This document shows positions 42,266 to 52,800 of a stretch of DNA of 64,000 nt, piece by piece. The first letter of the stretch is position 1, and every line of letters starts with the position of its first letter. The translations under genes and the position numbers were made by a program. The stretch comes from Angelakisella massiliensis. GTDB lineage: Bacteria; Bacillota; Clostridia; Oscillospirales; Ruminococcaceae. Location: assembly GCF_900104675.1 (NCBI RefSeq), contig NZ_LT629944.1, positions 919,649-983,648 of the forward strand. The letters run 5' to 3'. Under the pieces are notes generated by a model. That model was not told where the DNA came from, did no database searches, and saw only the letters and a program-made list of their open reading frames with translations.

Positions 42266-42988
42266 CTGAATATTGTATCTTTTGGGGGCGGCACGAACAG
42301 TGCCGCCCTTTTGGTTGGGCTTCATCAGCATGAGATTCCCGTTGACCTCATCACCTTTGCGGACACCGGGGCGGAGCATCCACATACCTACCGCTTTCTG
42401 GAAATCATGAACCGGTGGCTGCAAGAACACAGGATGCCACACATTACGGTGGTGAAGAATGTAGACCGCAGTGGCAACCGGCTAACCCTGGAAACGGAGT
42501 GCCTGCGTTCGGGGACGCTGCCCTCCATCGCCTACGGCTTCAAGCGGTGCTCGCAGAAGCACAAAATCGGCCCGCAGGAAAAGTTCTGCAACCACCATCC
42601 GCAATGCCGCGCCGTGTGGCAGGCGGGCGAACGGGTCACGCGGTTCATTGGCTACGACGCCGGGGAGCAGAAACGGTACGAACATTCCAAAAAGTACAAT
42701 GAAGCGGACAAAAAGTATAAGAACCGCTATCCGCTGATTGAGGACTGGCACTGGACGCGGGACGATTGTATCCGGGCAATCCAGGAGGCTGGTCTGCCTC
42801 TGCCCGGTAAATCGTCCTGCTTTTTCTGCCCCAGCATGAAGCGGGACGAAGTAGAAGCCCTGAAACGGCAACACCCCGACCTGTACCGTCGGGCGCTTGC
42901 CATTGAGGAAAACGCAATGCCCCATCTCAAGACCGTCAAGGGATTGGGGCGCAACTACGCTTGGAAAGAGCGATATGGAATGGAGTGA
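42266..42988 (+). CDS. PAPS reductase/ATP pyrophosphatase-family protein with non-ATG start
   Basis: The reading frame contains the PP-loop SFGGGTNSAALL near its start, then LITFADTGAEHPHTYRFLEIMN, and a cysteine motif CFFCPSM later, as in the phosphoadenosine phosphosulfate reductase family. The PP-loop lies upstream of the first TTG (42311), so translation must start earlier. The only position with a good site is a CTG at 42266 (GGAGGT six bases before), giving 240 residues; no ATG, GTG or TTG is in frame there. Relatives in ICEs have unknown substrates. Some act in DNA phosphorothioation (DndC), but no other dnd genes are present. Confidence 0.75.
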   Translation: MNIVSFGGGTNSAALLVGLHQHEIPVDLITFADTGAEHPHTYRFLEIMNRWLQEHRMPHITVVKNVDRSGNRLTLETECLRSGTLPSIAYGFKRCSQKHKIGPQEKFCNHHPQCRAVWQAGERVTRFIGYDAGEQKRYEHSKKYNEADKKYKNRYPLIEDWHWTRDDCIRAIQEAGLPLPGKSSCFFCPSMKRDEVEALKRQHPDLYRRALAIEENAMPHLKTVKGLGRNYAWKERYGME

Positions 42989-42994
42989 TTGACT

Positions 42995-43249
42995 ATGGCT
43001 AAGAACAAAATCGAGCGCATCGACCAGGAGATCGCCAAAACCCGCGAGAAAATCGCGGAGCAGCAGGAAAAGCTGAAGGCCCTGGAAGCGCAGAAAACTG
43101 AAGCGGAAAATCTGGAGATTGTCCAGATGGTGCGCGCCCTGCGCATGACCCCGGCCCAGTTGAACGCCCTGCTGGCTGGCGGAATGGTGCCCGGCCAGGA
43201 AGCGATTCCCGCCAATTCCGAACAGGAGGACATGACCCATGAAGAATAA
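42995..43249 (+). CDS. DUF4315-family ICE protein
   Basis: 84 residues: a coiled coil (KIERIDQEIAKTREKIAEQQEKLKALEAQKTEAEN) followed by LRMTPAQLNALLAGG. It matches DUF4315, a small protein always found beside the DUF4366 gene in these ICEs. The ATG at 42995 is used; its 3' end overlaps the next gene by 11 bases. Role unknown. Confidence 0.85.
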   Translation: MAKNKIERIDQEIAKTREKIAEQQEKLKALEAQKTEAENLEIVQMVRALRMTPAQLNALLAGGMVPGQEAIPANSEQEDMTHEE

Positions 43250-44006
43250 GAAGATTTTCAGAACCCTTGCCGCCCTTTGCACCTCTCTGGTGCTGATGGG
43301 CGGCTTTTCTGTGACCGCCTTTGCCCAAGGCACGGACCCCGCGCCGACGGCCACACCGGAAGCTGATGCCACCAATGACAGCAATGTGGTGGTGGAGGAA
43401 ACCGAGGACAGCCCGCCGCTGACCCCGGAGGGCAACGCCGCCCTGGTGGATGACTTTGGCGGCAACAAGCAGCTCATCACAGTCACCACCAAGGCGGGCA
43501 ACTACTTCTACATCCTCATTGACCGTGCCAACGAGGACAAGGAGACCGCCGTCCACTTCTTAAACCAGGTGGATGAGGCCGATCTGGAGGCACTGATGGA
43601 GGACGGCCAGACCACAGAGGAAACCCCTGCCGTCTGCAACTGTACGGAGAAGTGTGCGGCGGGCGCAGTGAATACGGCTTGTCCGGTCTGCGCCGTGGAT
43701 ATGGCTGGATGCACGGGTCAGGAGCCGGAACCTACGCCCACCCCGGAGACGGAGGCTGAGCCGGAAACCGAACCGGCGGGGCTGAATCCGGCGTTTTTGC
43801 TGGTGGTGCTGGCCGCGCTGGGTGGCATCGGTGCGCTGGTCTACTTCAAATTCATCAAGCAGAAGCCCAAGACCAAGGGCAGCGATAACTTAGATGATTA
43901 CGATTATGGCGCAGATGAAGAACTCCCGGAGGATGAGACCTGGGAGACCGAGCCGGAGGAAGCCGACGGGGGCGGCGATGAAGAAAGCGAGAACCCGGTC
44001 AAATGA
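43239..44006 (+). CDS. DUF4366-family exported ICE protein
   Basis: The 255 residues comprise a signal peptide (residues 1-30, LAALCTSLVLMGGFSVTAFA), a domain with NKQLITVTTKAGNYFYILIDR, and a cysteine cluster (CNCTEKCAAG ... CPVCAVDMAGC). A proline/glutamate-rich stretch, a C-terminal membrane helix (FLLVVLAALGGIGALVYFKF) and an acidic tail follow. This is the CD1107/DUF4366 type. It is likely a surface component of the conjugation apparatus. Confidence 0.88.
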   Translation: MKNKKIFRTLAALCTSLVLMGGFSVTAFAQGTDPAPTATPEADATNDSNVVVEETEDSPPLTPEGNAALVDDFGGNKQLITVTTKAGNYFYILIDRANEDKETAVHFLNQVDEADLEALMEDGQTTEETPAVCNCTEKCAAGAVNTACPVCAVDMAGCTGQEPEPTPTPETEAEPETEPAGLNPAFLLVVLAALGGIGALVYFKFIKQKPKTKGSDNLDDYDYGADEELPEDETWETEPEEADGGGDEESENPVK

Positions 44007-44203
44007 CCCGGTTCACCGACAGCCCCTTTGAACCCATGATGATGCGCAGGCCGGAGGGCGGGAAGGCAGTTTCCCGTCCTCCCTCTTTATCTCCCGGCCA
44101 CCCCTGCTATGGCTGTGGAAACTACCGCCCCGGCCAGCCCTGCGTGGGATTCTGCCACAAGGAGCTGACCGCATGGCTGCGCGAAAGGAGGAGACAGAAA
44201 TGA
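44003..44203 (+). CDS. Small cysteine-rich ICE protein
   Basis: 66 residues with PGHPCYGCGNYRPGQPCVGFC, a pattern that could bind a metal. It overlaps the DUF4366 gene by 4 bases and the topoisomerase gene by 4 bases, so it is coupled to both. Function unknown. Confidence 0.65.
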   Translation: MTRFTDSPFEPMMMRRPEGGKAVSRPPSLSPGHPCYGCGNYRPGQPCVGFCHKELTAWLRERRRQK

Positions 44204-46299
44204 AATTGGTAATTGCCGAGAAACCTTCGGTTGCAAATTCGTTGGCCGCTGTACTGGGCGCTACCACCCGCAGGGACGGCTACCTGGAGGGCGGCGGCTG
44301 GCTGGTGAGCTGGTGCCTGGGGCATCTGGCCGGGCTGGCCGATGCCGCCACCTATAATCCTGACTACGCCAAGTGGCGCTATGATGACCTGCCGATTTTG
44401 CCGGAGACCTGGCGCTTCACCATCGCCAAGGACAAACGGGATCAGTTCGATGTGCTGCGTACCCTGCTGCGGCGGGAGGACGTGACCGAGGTAGTCAACG
44501 CCTGCGATGCCGGGCGCGAGGGTGAGTTGATTTTCCGCACCGTTTACTGTCTGGCGGGCTGCACCAAGCCCATGAAACGGTTGTGGATCAGCAGCATGGA
44601 GGATTCCGCCATCCGGGAGGGCTTTGCCAACCTGCGCCCCGGTGCGGACTATGACGGTCTGCATCAGGCAGCCCTCTGCCGGGCCAAGGCCGACTGGCTG
44701 GTGGGCATCAACGCCACCCGCCTCTTTTCGGTGCTGTATCACCGTACCCTCAACATTGGCCGCGTTATGTCCCCGACGTTGGCGCTCATCGTCCAGCGGG
44801 AGGCCGAGATCGACGCCTTCAAGCCGGTGCCGTTTTATACGGTGGTGCTGGAACTGCCCGGCTTTTCCGCTGCCAGCTCTCGGATGGACAATAAAGGCAC
44901 TGCCGAGCAACTGCGGCAAGCCAGCGAGGGCGGCATGGCCACGGTCAAACAGGTGGAGCGCAAGGACAAAACCGAGAAGCCGCCCGCCCTCTACGACCTG
45001 ACCACTCTCCAGCGGGATGCCAACCGCTTGCTGGGCTTCACGGCGCAGCAGACATTGGATTACCTGCAAAACCTCTATGAAAAGAAGCTCTGCACCTATC
45101 CCCGGACGGACAGCCGCTACCTGACTTCCGACATGGCCGAGGGCCTGCCGGTGCTGGTGAATCTGGTCGCCAACGCCATGCCGTTCCGCAAGGGCATCGC
45201 CATTTCCTGCGATGCGGCGGCGGTCATCAACGACAAGAAAGTGACCGACCACCATGCGGTGATCCCCACCCGCAGCATCCGGGAGGCGAACTTGTCTGCT
45301 TTGCCGGTGGGCGAACGGGCAATTCTGGAGCTGGTGGCCCTGCGGCTGCTGTGCGCGGTGGCCCCGCCCTATACCTACGCCGAGACCGCTATCACGGTGG
45401 AGTGCGATGGCGCGGAGTTCACCGCCAAAGGCCGCACGGTGAAGCAGCCTGGCTGGCGGGAACTGGACGCCGCCTACCGCGCCAGTATGAAAAATGCGGA
45501 GCCGGACAACGACAACGAAAGCAAGGCGCTGCCGGAGCTGACCGAAGGCCAGGAGCTGCCGGTAGCCGGTGCCGCCGTCAAGGCGGGTAAGACCACCCCG
45601 CCCAAGCACTTCACCGAGGACACCTTACTCTCCGCGATGGAGACTGCCGGAAAAGATGATATGCCGGAAGATGCCGAGCGCAAAGGTCTCGGCACCCCCG
45701 CCACCCGCGCCGGGATTTTGGAAAAGTTGGTCTCCACGGGCTTCCTGAAACGAAAAAAGAGCAAAAAAACCGTACAGCTTCTGCCATCCCATGACGCACT
45801 TTCCTTGATTACTGTCCTGCCGGAGCAGCTGCAATCCCCGCTGCTGACCGCCGAGTGGGAGTACCGGCTGGGCGAGATCGAGCGCGGCGAGCTGGCCCCG
45901 GAGGACTTCATGGACGGGATCTGCGCCATGCTGAAAGAACTGGTGGGAACCTATCAGGTCATCAAAGGTAGCGAGTACCTGTTCACCCCGCCCCGCGAGG
46001 TGGTGGGCAAATGCCCCCGCTGCGGCGGCGAGGTTGCAGAAATGCAAAAGGGCTTCTTCTGCCAAGACAAATCCTGCAAATTTGCAATCTGGAAAAACAG
46101 CAAGTGGTGGACCGCGAAGCGCAAACAGCCCACCAAGGCCATTGTGGCGGTGCTGCTCAAAGATGGCCGCGCCCGTGTGACCGGGTTGTACTCCGAAAAG
46201 AGCGGCAAAACCTACGACGCCACCGTGGTGCTGGAAGATACCGGCCAGTATGTCAATTTCAAGCTGGACTTTGACCGGCAGAAAGGCGGCGGCAAATGA
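44200..46299 (+). CDS. topB: DNA topoisomerase III
   Basis: A 699-residue type IA topoisomerase. The TOPRIM domain has AEKPSVA and ACDAGREGELIFR, the active-site tyrosine is in CTYPRTDSRYL (near residue 306), and a C-terminal zinc ribbon contains CPRCGGEV. These enzymes relax or decatenate DNA and are common in conjugative elements (LtrC/TraE relatives), where they help strand transfer. AAAGGAGG precedes the ATG at 44200. Confidence 0.95.
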   Translation: MKLVIAEKPSVANSLAAVLGATTRRDGYLEGGGWLVSWCLGHLAGLADAATYNPDYAKWRYDDLPILPETWRFTIAKDKRDQFDVLRTLLRREDVTEVVNACDAGREGELIFRTVYCLAGCTKPMKRLWISSMEDSAIREGFANLRPGADYDGLHQAALCRAKADWLVGINATRLFSVLYHRTLNIGRVMSPTLALIVQREAEIDAFKPVPFYTVVLELPGFSAASSRMDNKGTAEQLRQASEGGMATVKQVERKDKTEKPPALYDLTTLQRDANRLLGFTAQQTLDYLQNLYEKKLCTYPRTDSRYLTSDMAEGLPVLVNLVANAMPFRKGIAISCDAAAVINDKKVTDHHAVIPTRSIREANLSALPVGERAILELVALRLLCAVAPPYTYAETAITVECDGAEFTAKGRTVKQPGWRELDAAYRASMKNAEPDNDNESKALPELTEGQELPVAGAAVKAGKTTPPKHFTEDTLLSAMETAGKDDMPEDAERKGLGTPATRAGILEKLVSTGFLKRKKSKKTVQLLPSHDALSLITVLPEQLQSPLLTAEWEYRLGEIERGELAPEDFMDGICAMLKELVGTYQVIKGSEYLFTPPREVVGKCPRCGGEVAEMQKGFFCQDKSCKFAIWKNSKWWTAKRKQPTKAIVAVLLKDGRARVTGLYSEKSGKTYDATVVLEDTGQYVNFKLDFDRQKGGGK

Positions 46300-46577
46300 A
46301 ACTGAGTTTATATGAACAGGAAACCATTATCCTCTACAACCAGGCCGAGGCCACCGCCGAGGTCTACACCCATGACCCGAAGCTGTTGGAGAAGCTGCGG
46401 CGGCTGGCGGAGAAGTACCCGGACCAGATCGTAAAAAAAGACCGTCAGACCTTTACGGTGCCCAAACGCTGCGTGTCTGTCCGGGAACCGTACAGCGCCG
46501 AGCGCCGCAAGGCCGCCAGTGAACGAGCCAAGGCCGCCGGGTACAGGCCGCCCGTCCCTAAAGCGGGTGACAAGTGA
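46296..46577 (+). CDS. Small ICE hypothetical protein
   Basis: 93 residues (MKLSLYEQETIILYNQAEATAEVYTHDPKLLEKLRRLAEKYPD...), basic at the C-terminus. It is coupled by 4-base overlaps to topB and to the primase-like gene. Conserved in position in related ICEs; function unknown. Confidence 0.75.
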   Translation: MKLSLYEQETIILYNQAEATAEVYTHDPKLLEKLRRLAEKYPDQIVKKDRQTFTVPKRCVSVREPYSAERRKAASERAKAAGYRPPVPKAGDK

Positions 46578-49564
46578 GCATGGGCGAGAGTGTCTTTGAA
46601 GTCGTGAAACAGTCCGTCACCGCCAGGGAGGCGGCGGAAATGTACGGCATCGCGGTGGGGCGCGGCGGCATGGCCTGCTGTCCCTTCCACGATGACCGCC
46701 ACCCCAGCATGAAGCTGAACGAGGACTACTTTTACTGTTTTGGTTGCGGGGCAACTGGCGACGTGATCGACTTCACCGCCCGGCTCTATGACCTGTCCCC
46801 CAAGGAGGCCGCCGAAAAGCTGGCCCTGGATTTTGGCCTGGCCTATGACAGTCAGGCCCCTCCCCGGAGGCGTTACGTCCGGCAGAAAACCGAGGCGCAG
46901 AAATTAAAGGAAAAACGGGAACATGGGTGGCGTGTTCTGGCGGACTACTACCACTTGCTCCGAAAATGGGAAACCGATTATTCCCCCAAAACGCCGGACG
47001 AGAACCCGCATCCCCGTTTTATGGAGGCTATTCAAAAGAAAGATTACATGGGCTATCTGCTGGATACGTTTCTCGACAGCAGCACCGAGGCACAGGACCA
47101 ATGGATTGCAGAACACACTGCTGAAATCTCGGCCATAGAAGGGAGAGTGAAAATCATGGCTGACAAACCCACCAACCGGGAGCGGTTGCAGGAAATCACG
47201 GCGGGCATTGAACAGGGCATCAAGGAGCTGTTCGAGAGCGACAAATACCGCCGTTACCTGTCCGTGATGTCCCGCTTCCACCGCTACTCCGTCAACAACA
47301 CCATGCTCATCTATATGCAGCGCCCGGACGCTACGCTGGTGGCCGGTTACAACAAGTGGAAAAATCAGTTTTCCCGCCATGTGAAGCGGGGTGAACACGG
47401 CATTACCATCATTGCCCCGACACCATATAAGAAGAAAATCGAGGAGCAGAAGCTGGACCCGGACACCAAAGCCCCTATGCTGGATAAGGATGGCAAGGTC
47501 ATCATGGAGGAAAAGGAGATCGAGATCCCACTGTTCCGCCCGGTGAAGGTGTTTGACGTCAGCCAGACGGACGGAAAGCCCCTGCCGGAGTTGGCCTCCA
47601 GCCTGTCCGGCAACGTCCAGAACTATGAGGTATTTATGGAGGCTCTGCGCCGGTCCGCCCCGGTCCCCATCGAGTTTGAGCCGATGGATGCAAACATGGA
47701 CGGCTATTTTTCCTCCGATCAGCAGCGGATCGCCATTCGGGAAGGCATGAGCGAGGTGCAGACCGTTTCCGCTGCCGTGCATGAGACCGCCCACAGCAAG
47801 CTACACGACCCGAAGCGGACGAAACCCGAACCCACCTGGAAGGTGGTCATGGTCAGCGACGGCGGGACCAAGCGGGACTTTTCCCAGGGCTTTGCAACCG
47901 AAGCAGAGGCGGAACAGTTCGCTGCCGGTGCAGACTGGCGCTTTGTGGACGAGAATCAGTTCGAGTGGCGTCTGGAGGTGGAGGAAGATCACGTTGCCGA
48001 GGTTCAGGCAGCGAAGGATCGGCATACGGAGGAAGTCCAGGCGGAGAGCATCTCCTATGCGGTTTGCCAGTATTACGGTATCCAGACTGCCGACAACAGC
48101 TTCGGCTATATCGCCAGTTGGAGCCAGGGCAAGGAACTGAAGGAGCTGCGGGCCAGTCTGGAGGTTATCAATAAGACCGCCGGTGAGCTGATTTCCGATA
48201 TTGACCGGCACTACAAGGAAATTTGTAAGGAGCGCGGCATTGACCTGACCGCCCAGCCGGAACAGGCGGTGCCCCGGCAGGAGGCCGCGCCGGAACTGGC
48301 TCCGGAGGTCGCTGTTCAGCAGCCCACAGAGGAAACGCCTAATACACCTGCCCCCAGCGCCGAAGCCCAGGAGGCCCTGTTGCTGGTTGATGATGCCACC
48401 TATCTTCATGTTCAGCCCTGTGACACCGGCTGGGACTACACGCTCTACGACGCCGCCACCATGAAGCAGTTGGACGGCGGCCAGCTGGATGCGCCGGAGC
48501 TGCCGCTGTCCACCGCTGCGCTGAAAATCTGTGAGATGCACGGCATGGGCGGCCAGTCCATTCGGTATGCGCCGCTGTCCATGATTGAGACCTTGCAGGA
48601 GGCGGCCCAGGCAGCTGTGCCGGAAGTCACCCAGCTGCCGGATGCCCCGGAGCAGACACTGGACGAATACCCTATGCCGGACCCGACGTTGACCCAGGAC
48701 GATCTGGAAAAGTGCGGCTATCTGGACAGCGACCTTCTGCCCCTTTCCAAAGAGCGGGCCTACGAGCTGATGGCGCAGGACCTAACCGTTTACATGGTCC
48801 AGCAGGGCGAAAACCCCGCGATGGCCTTTGATACCGCCGACCTGGACGCCCACGATGGCATTTTTGCCGTCACCCGTGAGGAATGGGAGGATAGTCCCTC
48901 CTTTGATGCTCAGGTCATGGACCGCATGGACCACCAGCAGGAACGGGAGCAGGCGTTTCTCAACCACAAGGGCGATTGCTATGCCATCTATCAGGTGAAG
49001 CACACCGATGAGCTGAGGGACATCCGCTATGAAGGGCTGGAATGGGTCAAGTCCATCGGGCGGACTGTGCAGCGCGATAACTACGATCTGGTCTATACTG
49101 CGCCGCTCACACCCGGCGACCTGAAAGGCAGCGTGCTGGATAATCTCGAATACCGCTTCAACAACGAACACCCTGCCGACTACCGCCACCCGTCTATGAG
49201 CGTCAGCGACATCGTTGCCATCAAGCAGGACGGCAAGGTATCCTGTCATTACTGCGACAGTTTTGGCTTTCAGCAAATCCCCGGCTTCCTGCCGGACAAT
49301 CCGCTGAAAAGTGCGGAGATGACGGTTGAGGACGACTACGGCATGATCGACGGCGTTATCAACAATGGCCCCAAGGAGCCGACGGTGGCTCAGCTGGAAC
49401 AGCAGGCCCGCAGCGGTCAGCCCATCTCTCTCATGGATTTGGCGGCCGCCGCCCACCGGGAAGATCGGGACAAGAAGAAGTCCGTCATGGACCAGCTGAA
49501 AAGCCAGCCTAAATCCGAACATAAAAAGACAGCGCCCAAAAAGAGCGCGGAAAGGGAGATCTGA
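46574..49564 (+). CDS. Fusion of a CHC2 primase-type zinc finger with an ArdC/LtrC-like protein
   Basis: A 996-residue protein. Residues 1-90 form a DnaG-like CHC2 zinc finger (CCPFHDDRHPSMKL ... FYCFGCGATGDVIDF). From residue 195 the sequence MADKPTNRERLQEITAG begins an ArdC-like domain, with MSRFHRYSVNNTMLIYMQRP and a zinc-protease-like HETAHSKLHD. DUF4316- and YodL-like regions follow. In related ICEs these are usually two genes. Here GGGAGAGTG followed by ATG at 47156 looks like the old internal start. Translation can begin at GTG 46574 or ATG 46580. The product may protect incoming DNA from restriction and support priming. Confidence 0.85.
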   Translation: MSMGESVFEVVKQSVTAREAAEMYGIAVGRGGMACCPFHDDRHPSMKLNEDYFYCFGCGATGDVIDFTARLYDLSPKEAAEKLALDFGLAYDSQAPPRRRYVRQKTEAQKLKEKREHGWRVLADYYHLLRKWETDYSPKTPDENPHPRFMEAIQKKDYMGYLLDTFLDSSTEAQDQWIAEHTAEISAIEGRVKIMADKPTNRERLQEITAGIEQGIKELFESDKYRRYLSVMSRFHRYSVNNTMLIYMQRPDATLVAGYNKWKNQFSRHVKRGEHGITIIAPTPYKKKIEEQKLDPDTKAPMLDKDGKVIMEEKEIEIPLFRPVKVFDVSQTDGKPLPELASSLSGNVQNYEVFMEALRRSAPVPIEFEPMDANMDGYFSSDQQRIAIREGMSEVQTVSAAVHETAHSKLHDPKRTKPEPTWKVVMVSDGGTKRDFSQGFATEAEAEQFAAGADWRFVDENQFEWRLEVEEDHVAEVQAAKDRHTEEVQAESISYAVCQYYGIQTADNSFGYIASWSQGKELKELRASLEVINKTAGELISDIDRHYKEICKERGIDLTAQPEQAVPRQEAAPELAPEVAVQQPTEETPNTPAPSAEAQEALLLVDDATYLHVQPCDTGWDYTLYDAATMKQLDGGQLDAPELPLSTAALKICEMHGMGGQSIRYAPLSMIETLQEAAQAAVPEVTQLPDAPEQTLDEYPMPDPTLTQDDLEKCGYLDSDLLPLSKERAYELMAQDLTVYMVQQGENPAMAFDTADLDAHDGIFAVTREEWEDSPSFDAQVMDRMDHQQEREQAFLNHKGDCYAIYQVKHTDELRDIRYEGLEWVKSIGRTVQRDNYDLVYTAPLTPGDLKGSVLDNLEYRFNNEHPADYRHPSMSVSDIVAIKQDGKVSCHYCDSFGFQQIPGFLPDNPLKSAEMTVEDDYGMIDGVINNGPKEPTVAQLEQQARSGQPISLMDLAAAAHREDRDKKKSVMDQLKSQPKSEHKKTAPKKSAEREI

Positions 49565-49565
49565 T

Positions 49566-49781
49566 ATGAACGCTATGACCTTTGAAGAAACCAACCTGCT
49601 GTGCATCTACAACCCCGGCAGTCGCCTGGGAGCCATCGAGGCGCTGTCCGAGATGCGTGGCCATTTGGAGCCGGACGAGACCGAACTGCTGGCCCTGACC
49701 AACAGCACCCTCGCCAAGCTCCGAGTTATGACTGATACCGAGTTTGACGAGCTGGAACTGTACCCTGATTTTGACGAGTAA
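49566..49781 (+). CDS. Transposon-transfer assisting protein (TTRAP family)
   Basis: 71 residues: MTFEETNLLCIYNPGSRLGA, then LEPDETELLALTNSTLAKLRVMTDTEFDELEL. It matches the small TTRAP family encoded between the LtrC-like and SNF2-like genes of clostridial ICEs. The ATG follows the previous stop by one base. Biochemical role unknown. Confidence 0.8.
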   Translation: MNAMTFEETNLLCIYNPGSRLGAIEALSEMRGHLEPDETELLALTNSTLAKLRVMTDTEFDELELYPDFDE

Positions 49782-49858
49782 CACCCTGTTTTGACCAGCC
49801 GGGGCGGCCACCGTGCCGCCCCTTTTCGATTCCTGAATGGAAGGGAGGACAGATAACC

Positions 49859-52800
49859 ATGCCAACCAAAGCAGAAATGTACGCGCAGATGGCGGAGAAG
49901 GTCGCGGTCCAGCTCACCGGCAGTTGGCAGGAGTGGGCGGGCTTTCTCACTACCGCCGCCCGGCTTTACAAGTACCCCTATCACGAGCAGCTGATGATCT
50001 ACGCTCAGCGCCCGGACGCTACCGCCTGCGCCGAGTACGACCTGTGGAATGACCGCATGGGCCGGTATGTGCGGCGCGGTTCCAAGGGCATCGCCCTGGT
50101 GGACGATTCCGGGGACCGGCCCCGCCTGCGCTATGTGTTCGATATTTCCGACACCGGCACCCGTGAACATTCCCGCACCCCCTGGCTGTGGCAGCTGGAG
50201 GAACGGCACATTGGGCCTGTGTCGGCCATGCTGGAACGCAACTACGATGTGAGCAGCAACGACCTGGCCCAGCAACTGGCTGATGTGGCCGCCAAGCTGG
50301 CGGAGGAATACTGGGACGAACACAGGCAGGACATTCTCTATATCGTTGACGGTTCCTTTTTGGAGGAGTACGATGAGTACAACATCGAGGTGCAATTCAA
50401 GTCTGCCGCCACCGTCAGCATCGCCTACGCCCTGATGTCCCGATGTGGGCTGGATACGGAGCAATATTTCCAGCATGAGGACTTCATGCCGATTTTCGAT
50501 TTTAATACCCCGGCCACGGTTGGGGCATTGGGAGCGGCGGTCAGTCAGATGAACCAGCAGGTGCTGCGGCAGATCGGCGTCACCATCCAGAATTATGAGC
50601 GCGAACAACTCGCGGAAAGGAGCAACCACCATGAAGAACAACCTGACTTACACGCAGAACGGGGATTACCTGATTCCCGACCTGAGCCTGAGCGAACAGC
50701 CGGAGAAGCCCCTGGGCAAGTACGGGCGGCTGCGGAAAGCGTATCTGAAGGAACACCGGCCCCTGATTTACAACCAGCTGCTGCTGACCGAGAAGCTGTA
50801 CCCGCACCTCATCGAGATCGACGAGACGGCGAACAGCCGTCTGGAGCAGATGATGCCCCAGCTGGCGGAGTCGGCGGGCGCGACGGAGGAGCTGAAAGCC
50901 CGCGACCCGATGCAGTGGGTGGGCCTGATGAACACCTGCAAGGCCCAGGCCGAGGAGATCCTGCTGGCGGAGCTTATCAACAGCTGACCTTAAACCTGTT
51001 CCTCTCCGAAGCGGAACAAATCCAGATAATTGACGAAGCAGAGAGTGTGAAAACGCCCTCTGCTTCTTCTTTTGCCCAGGAGCAGCCGCAGCCAGAAGCT
51101 GGCGACTATGAGGCGGAGTCGGTAAAGCCTACCCTCCGAGAGCTGCATGAGAAATATAAGCCTATTGTACTGGAGGCTGTTACCGAGGATACCCGATACC
51201 GCAACGCCTGTGGTCACAGCGATTATGAAAGTGCCGTGATTGAAGGCAGATCGGCCATCCGCCGCGCTGTTTTGTCGTCCGGCAACAGGGAGCTGCTCCA
51301 GCTCTATTCCTATACGCCGGAGTTCCGCCAACGCTTGCACAGAGAAATCATTGACGAGACCTATCCGCGTCTCCACGAGCTGCTGCGCCCGCTTTCGCAG
51401 GATGACATCGACGATGCCATCCGCGTTTGGAATGGGGACGCTGCCAGCAAACGTGCGGTGGTCCACTATATGGCAGACCATGCACGAGAGAAAGATACCG
51501 CTGCCTGGCTGGCCCGCGAATATAGCGGCGGAGACAGCACAAAGCTGTTGCTCGCCCGTGCCGGAAGCTCCGTAGAAATGGAATTGCCGTGGCCCAAAGT
51601 GCAGCGCCGGATTGCCCAGCTCATTGCGGATGGCACTTTCCTGACAGAACAGGAGCGCCAGCCGGAAAGGCAAGAGCAGGATGTCCGCCGGTATCAGGTG
51701 GTGGTCTATCACCATTCTGAGAACGGCTTTGATGAGCGTATGGAATATCCCAAACGGGAAGAAGCCGAAAAGGCCGCCCAGGGGTATGTGGACGGCACGA
51801 TGGAGCCGGACGGCTTTGCCTACGACGGCGCGGCAATCTACGATTTGCAGCAGCGGACCTACCTGCGTATTTTTGGCAACTACCCGGATGAGGCCGCGCA
51901 GGCACAGGTCGCACCACCCGACCTGTCCGGCCAGCCCGTCACCCGCGAGGGAGACACCATCACCATCGGGAACGGGGAGCCGGCTCATGAGATTGACATT
52001 ACCGTTTCCGATGAAGAATACGAGGCCATCCCGGAGGAAAAGGTCTATGACCCTGCCGCGCCGGTCTACCATGAGGGCGACACGGTCTATCTGGACAATC
52101 AGGAATACCAGATCACAGAACTGCGGGCGGATACCGTACAGCTTCTTCCTTCCGGCATGACTTACCCAATCTTCCGGGCCGAAAGCCGGGAACGGTTCGA
52201 GCAGCTTCTGAAAAACGACCTGCGAAACGGCTCCATTACCGAGTTCCTTTTTGCCAACCCGGAGAAAGCGGACCAGGACCTGCGGGAAGTGCTGACTTCC
52301 GGCCTGCTTGCCTGGCAGGATAAGGAGTACATTTCCCGCTGGCTACGGGATGGCGAGGGCAACACCAAAATCGCCAAACGCCTTTCCGAGCTGTATTCCG
52401 GGCGCGTGGAGACGATGGACCTTGTGACCGGGGATATAGCGGACTACCGCACCTTCACCACCAGCGTTGAGGTGGAGATCCTGGACCATGAGGAACGAAA
52501 ACTTGCGACCCTGGCATACCGCTGGGATGAACTTGTGCCGCTTCTGCGGGGATTGTATGTGCATGAGCAGGACGGATTCTTCCAGGACCCAGACGGCTTT
52601 AAGCGGTATGCGGTAGAGGAAACATCGGATGCGTTTGAAGAACCCTTCATTGTCCGCGACCAGCAGACGGGGCGCTATTATGATCTGGATGATATATACC
52701 AGACCTTTGAAACAAGGGAAGAAGCCGAAGCCTTTGCGGACCGGTTGAACACGCCCTTCCTGGAAGGCACCCCTTCTTACCAGGTGGGCGACCATGTGAC

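Noticed and set aside
42311..42988. TTG at 42311 as the start of the PAPS reductase-like gene
   Set aside because: This start would remove the conserved PP-loop SFGGGTNSAALL and has no ribosome binding site.
42482..43501. Minus-strand frame of 339 codons
   Set aside because: It is antisense to the PAPS reductase-like, DUF4315 and DUF4366 genes, which have recognised motifs and ribosome binding sites.
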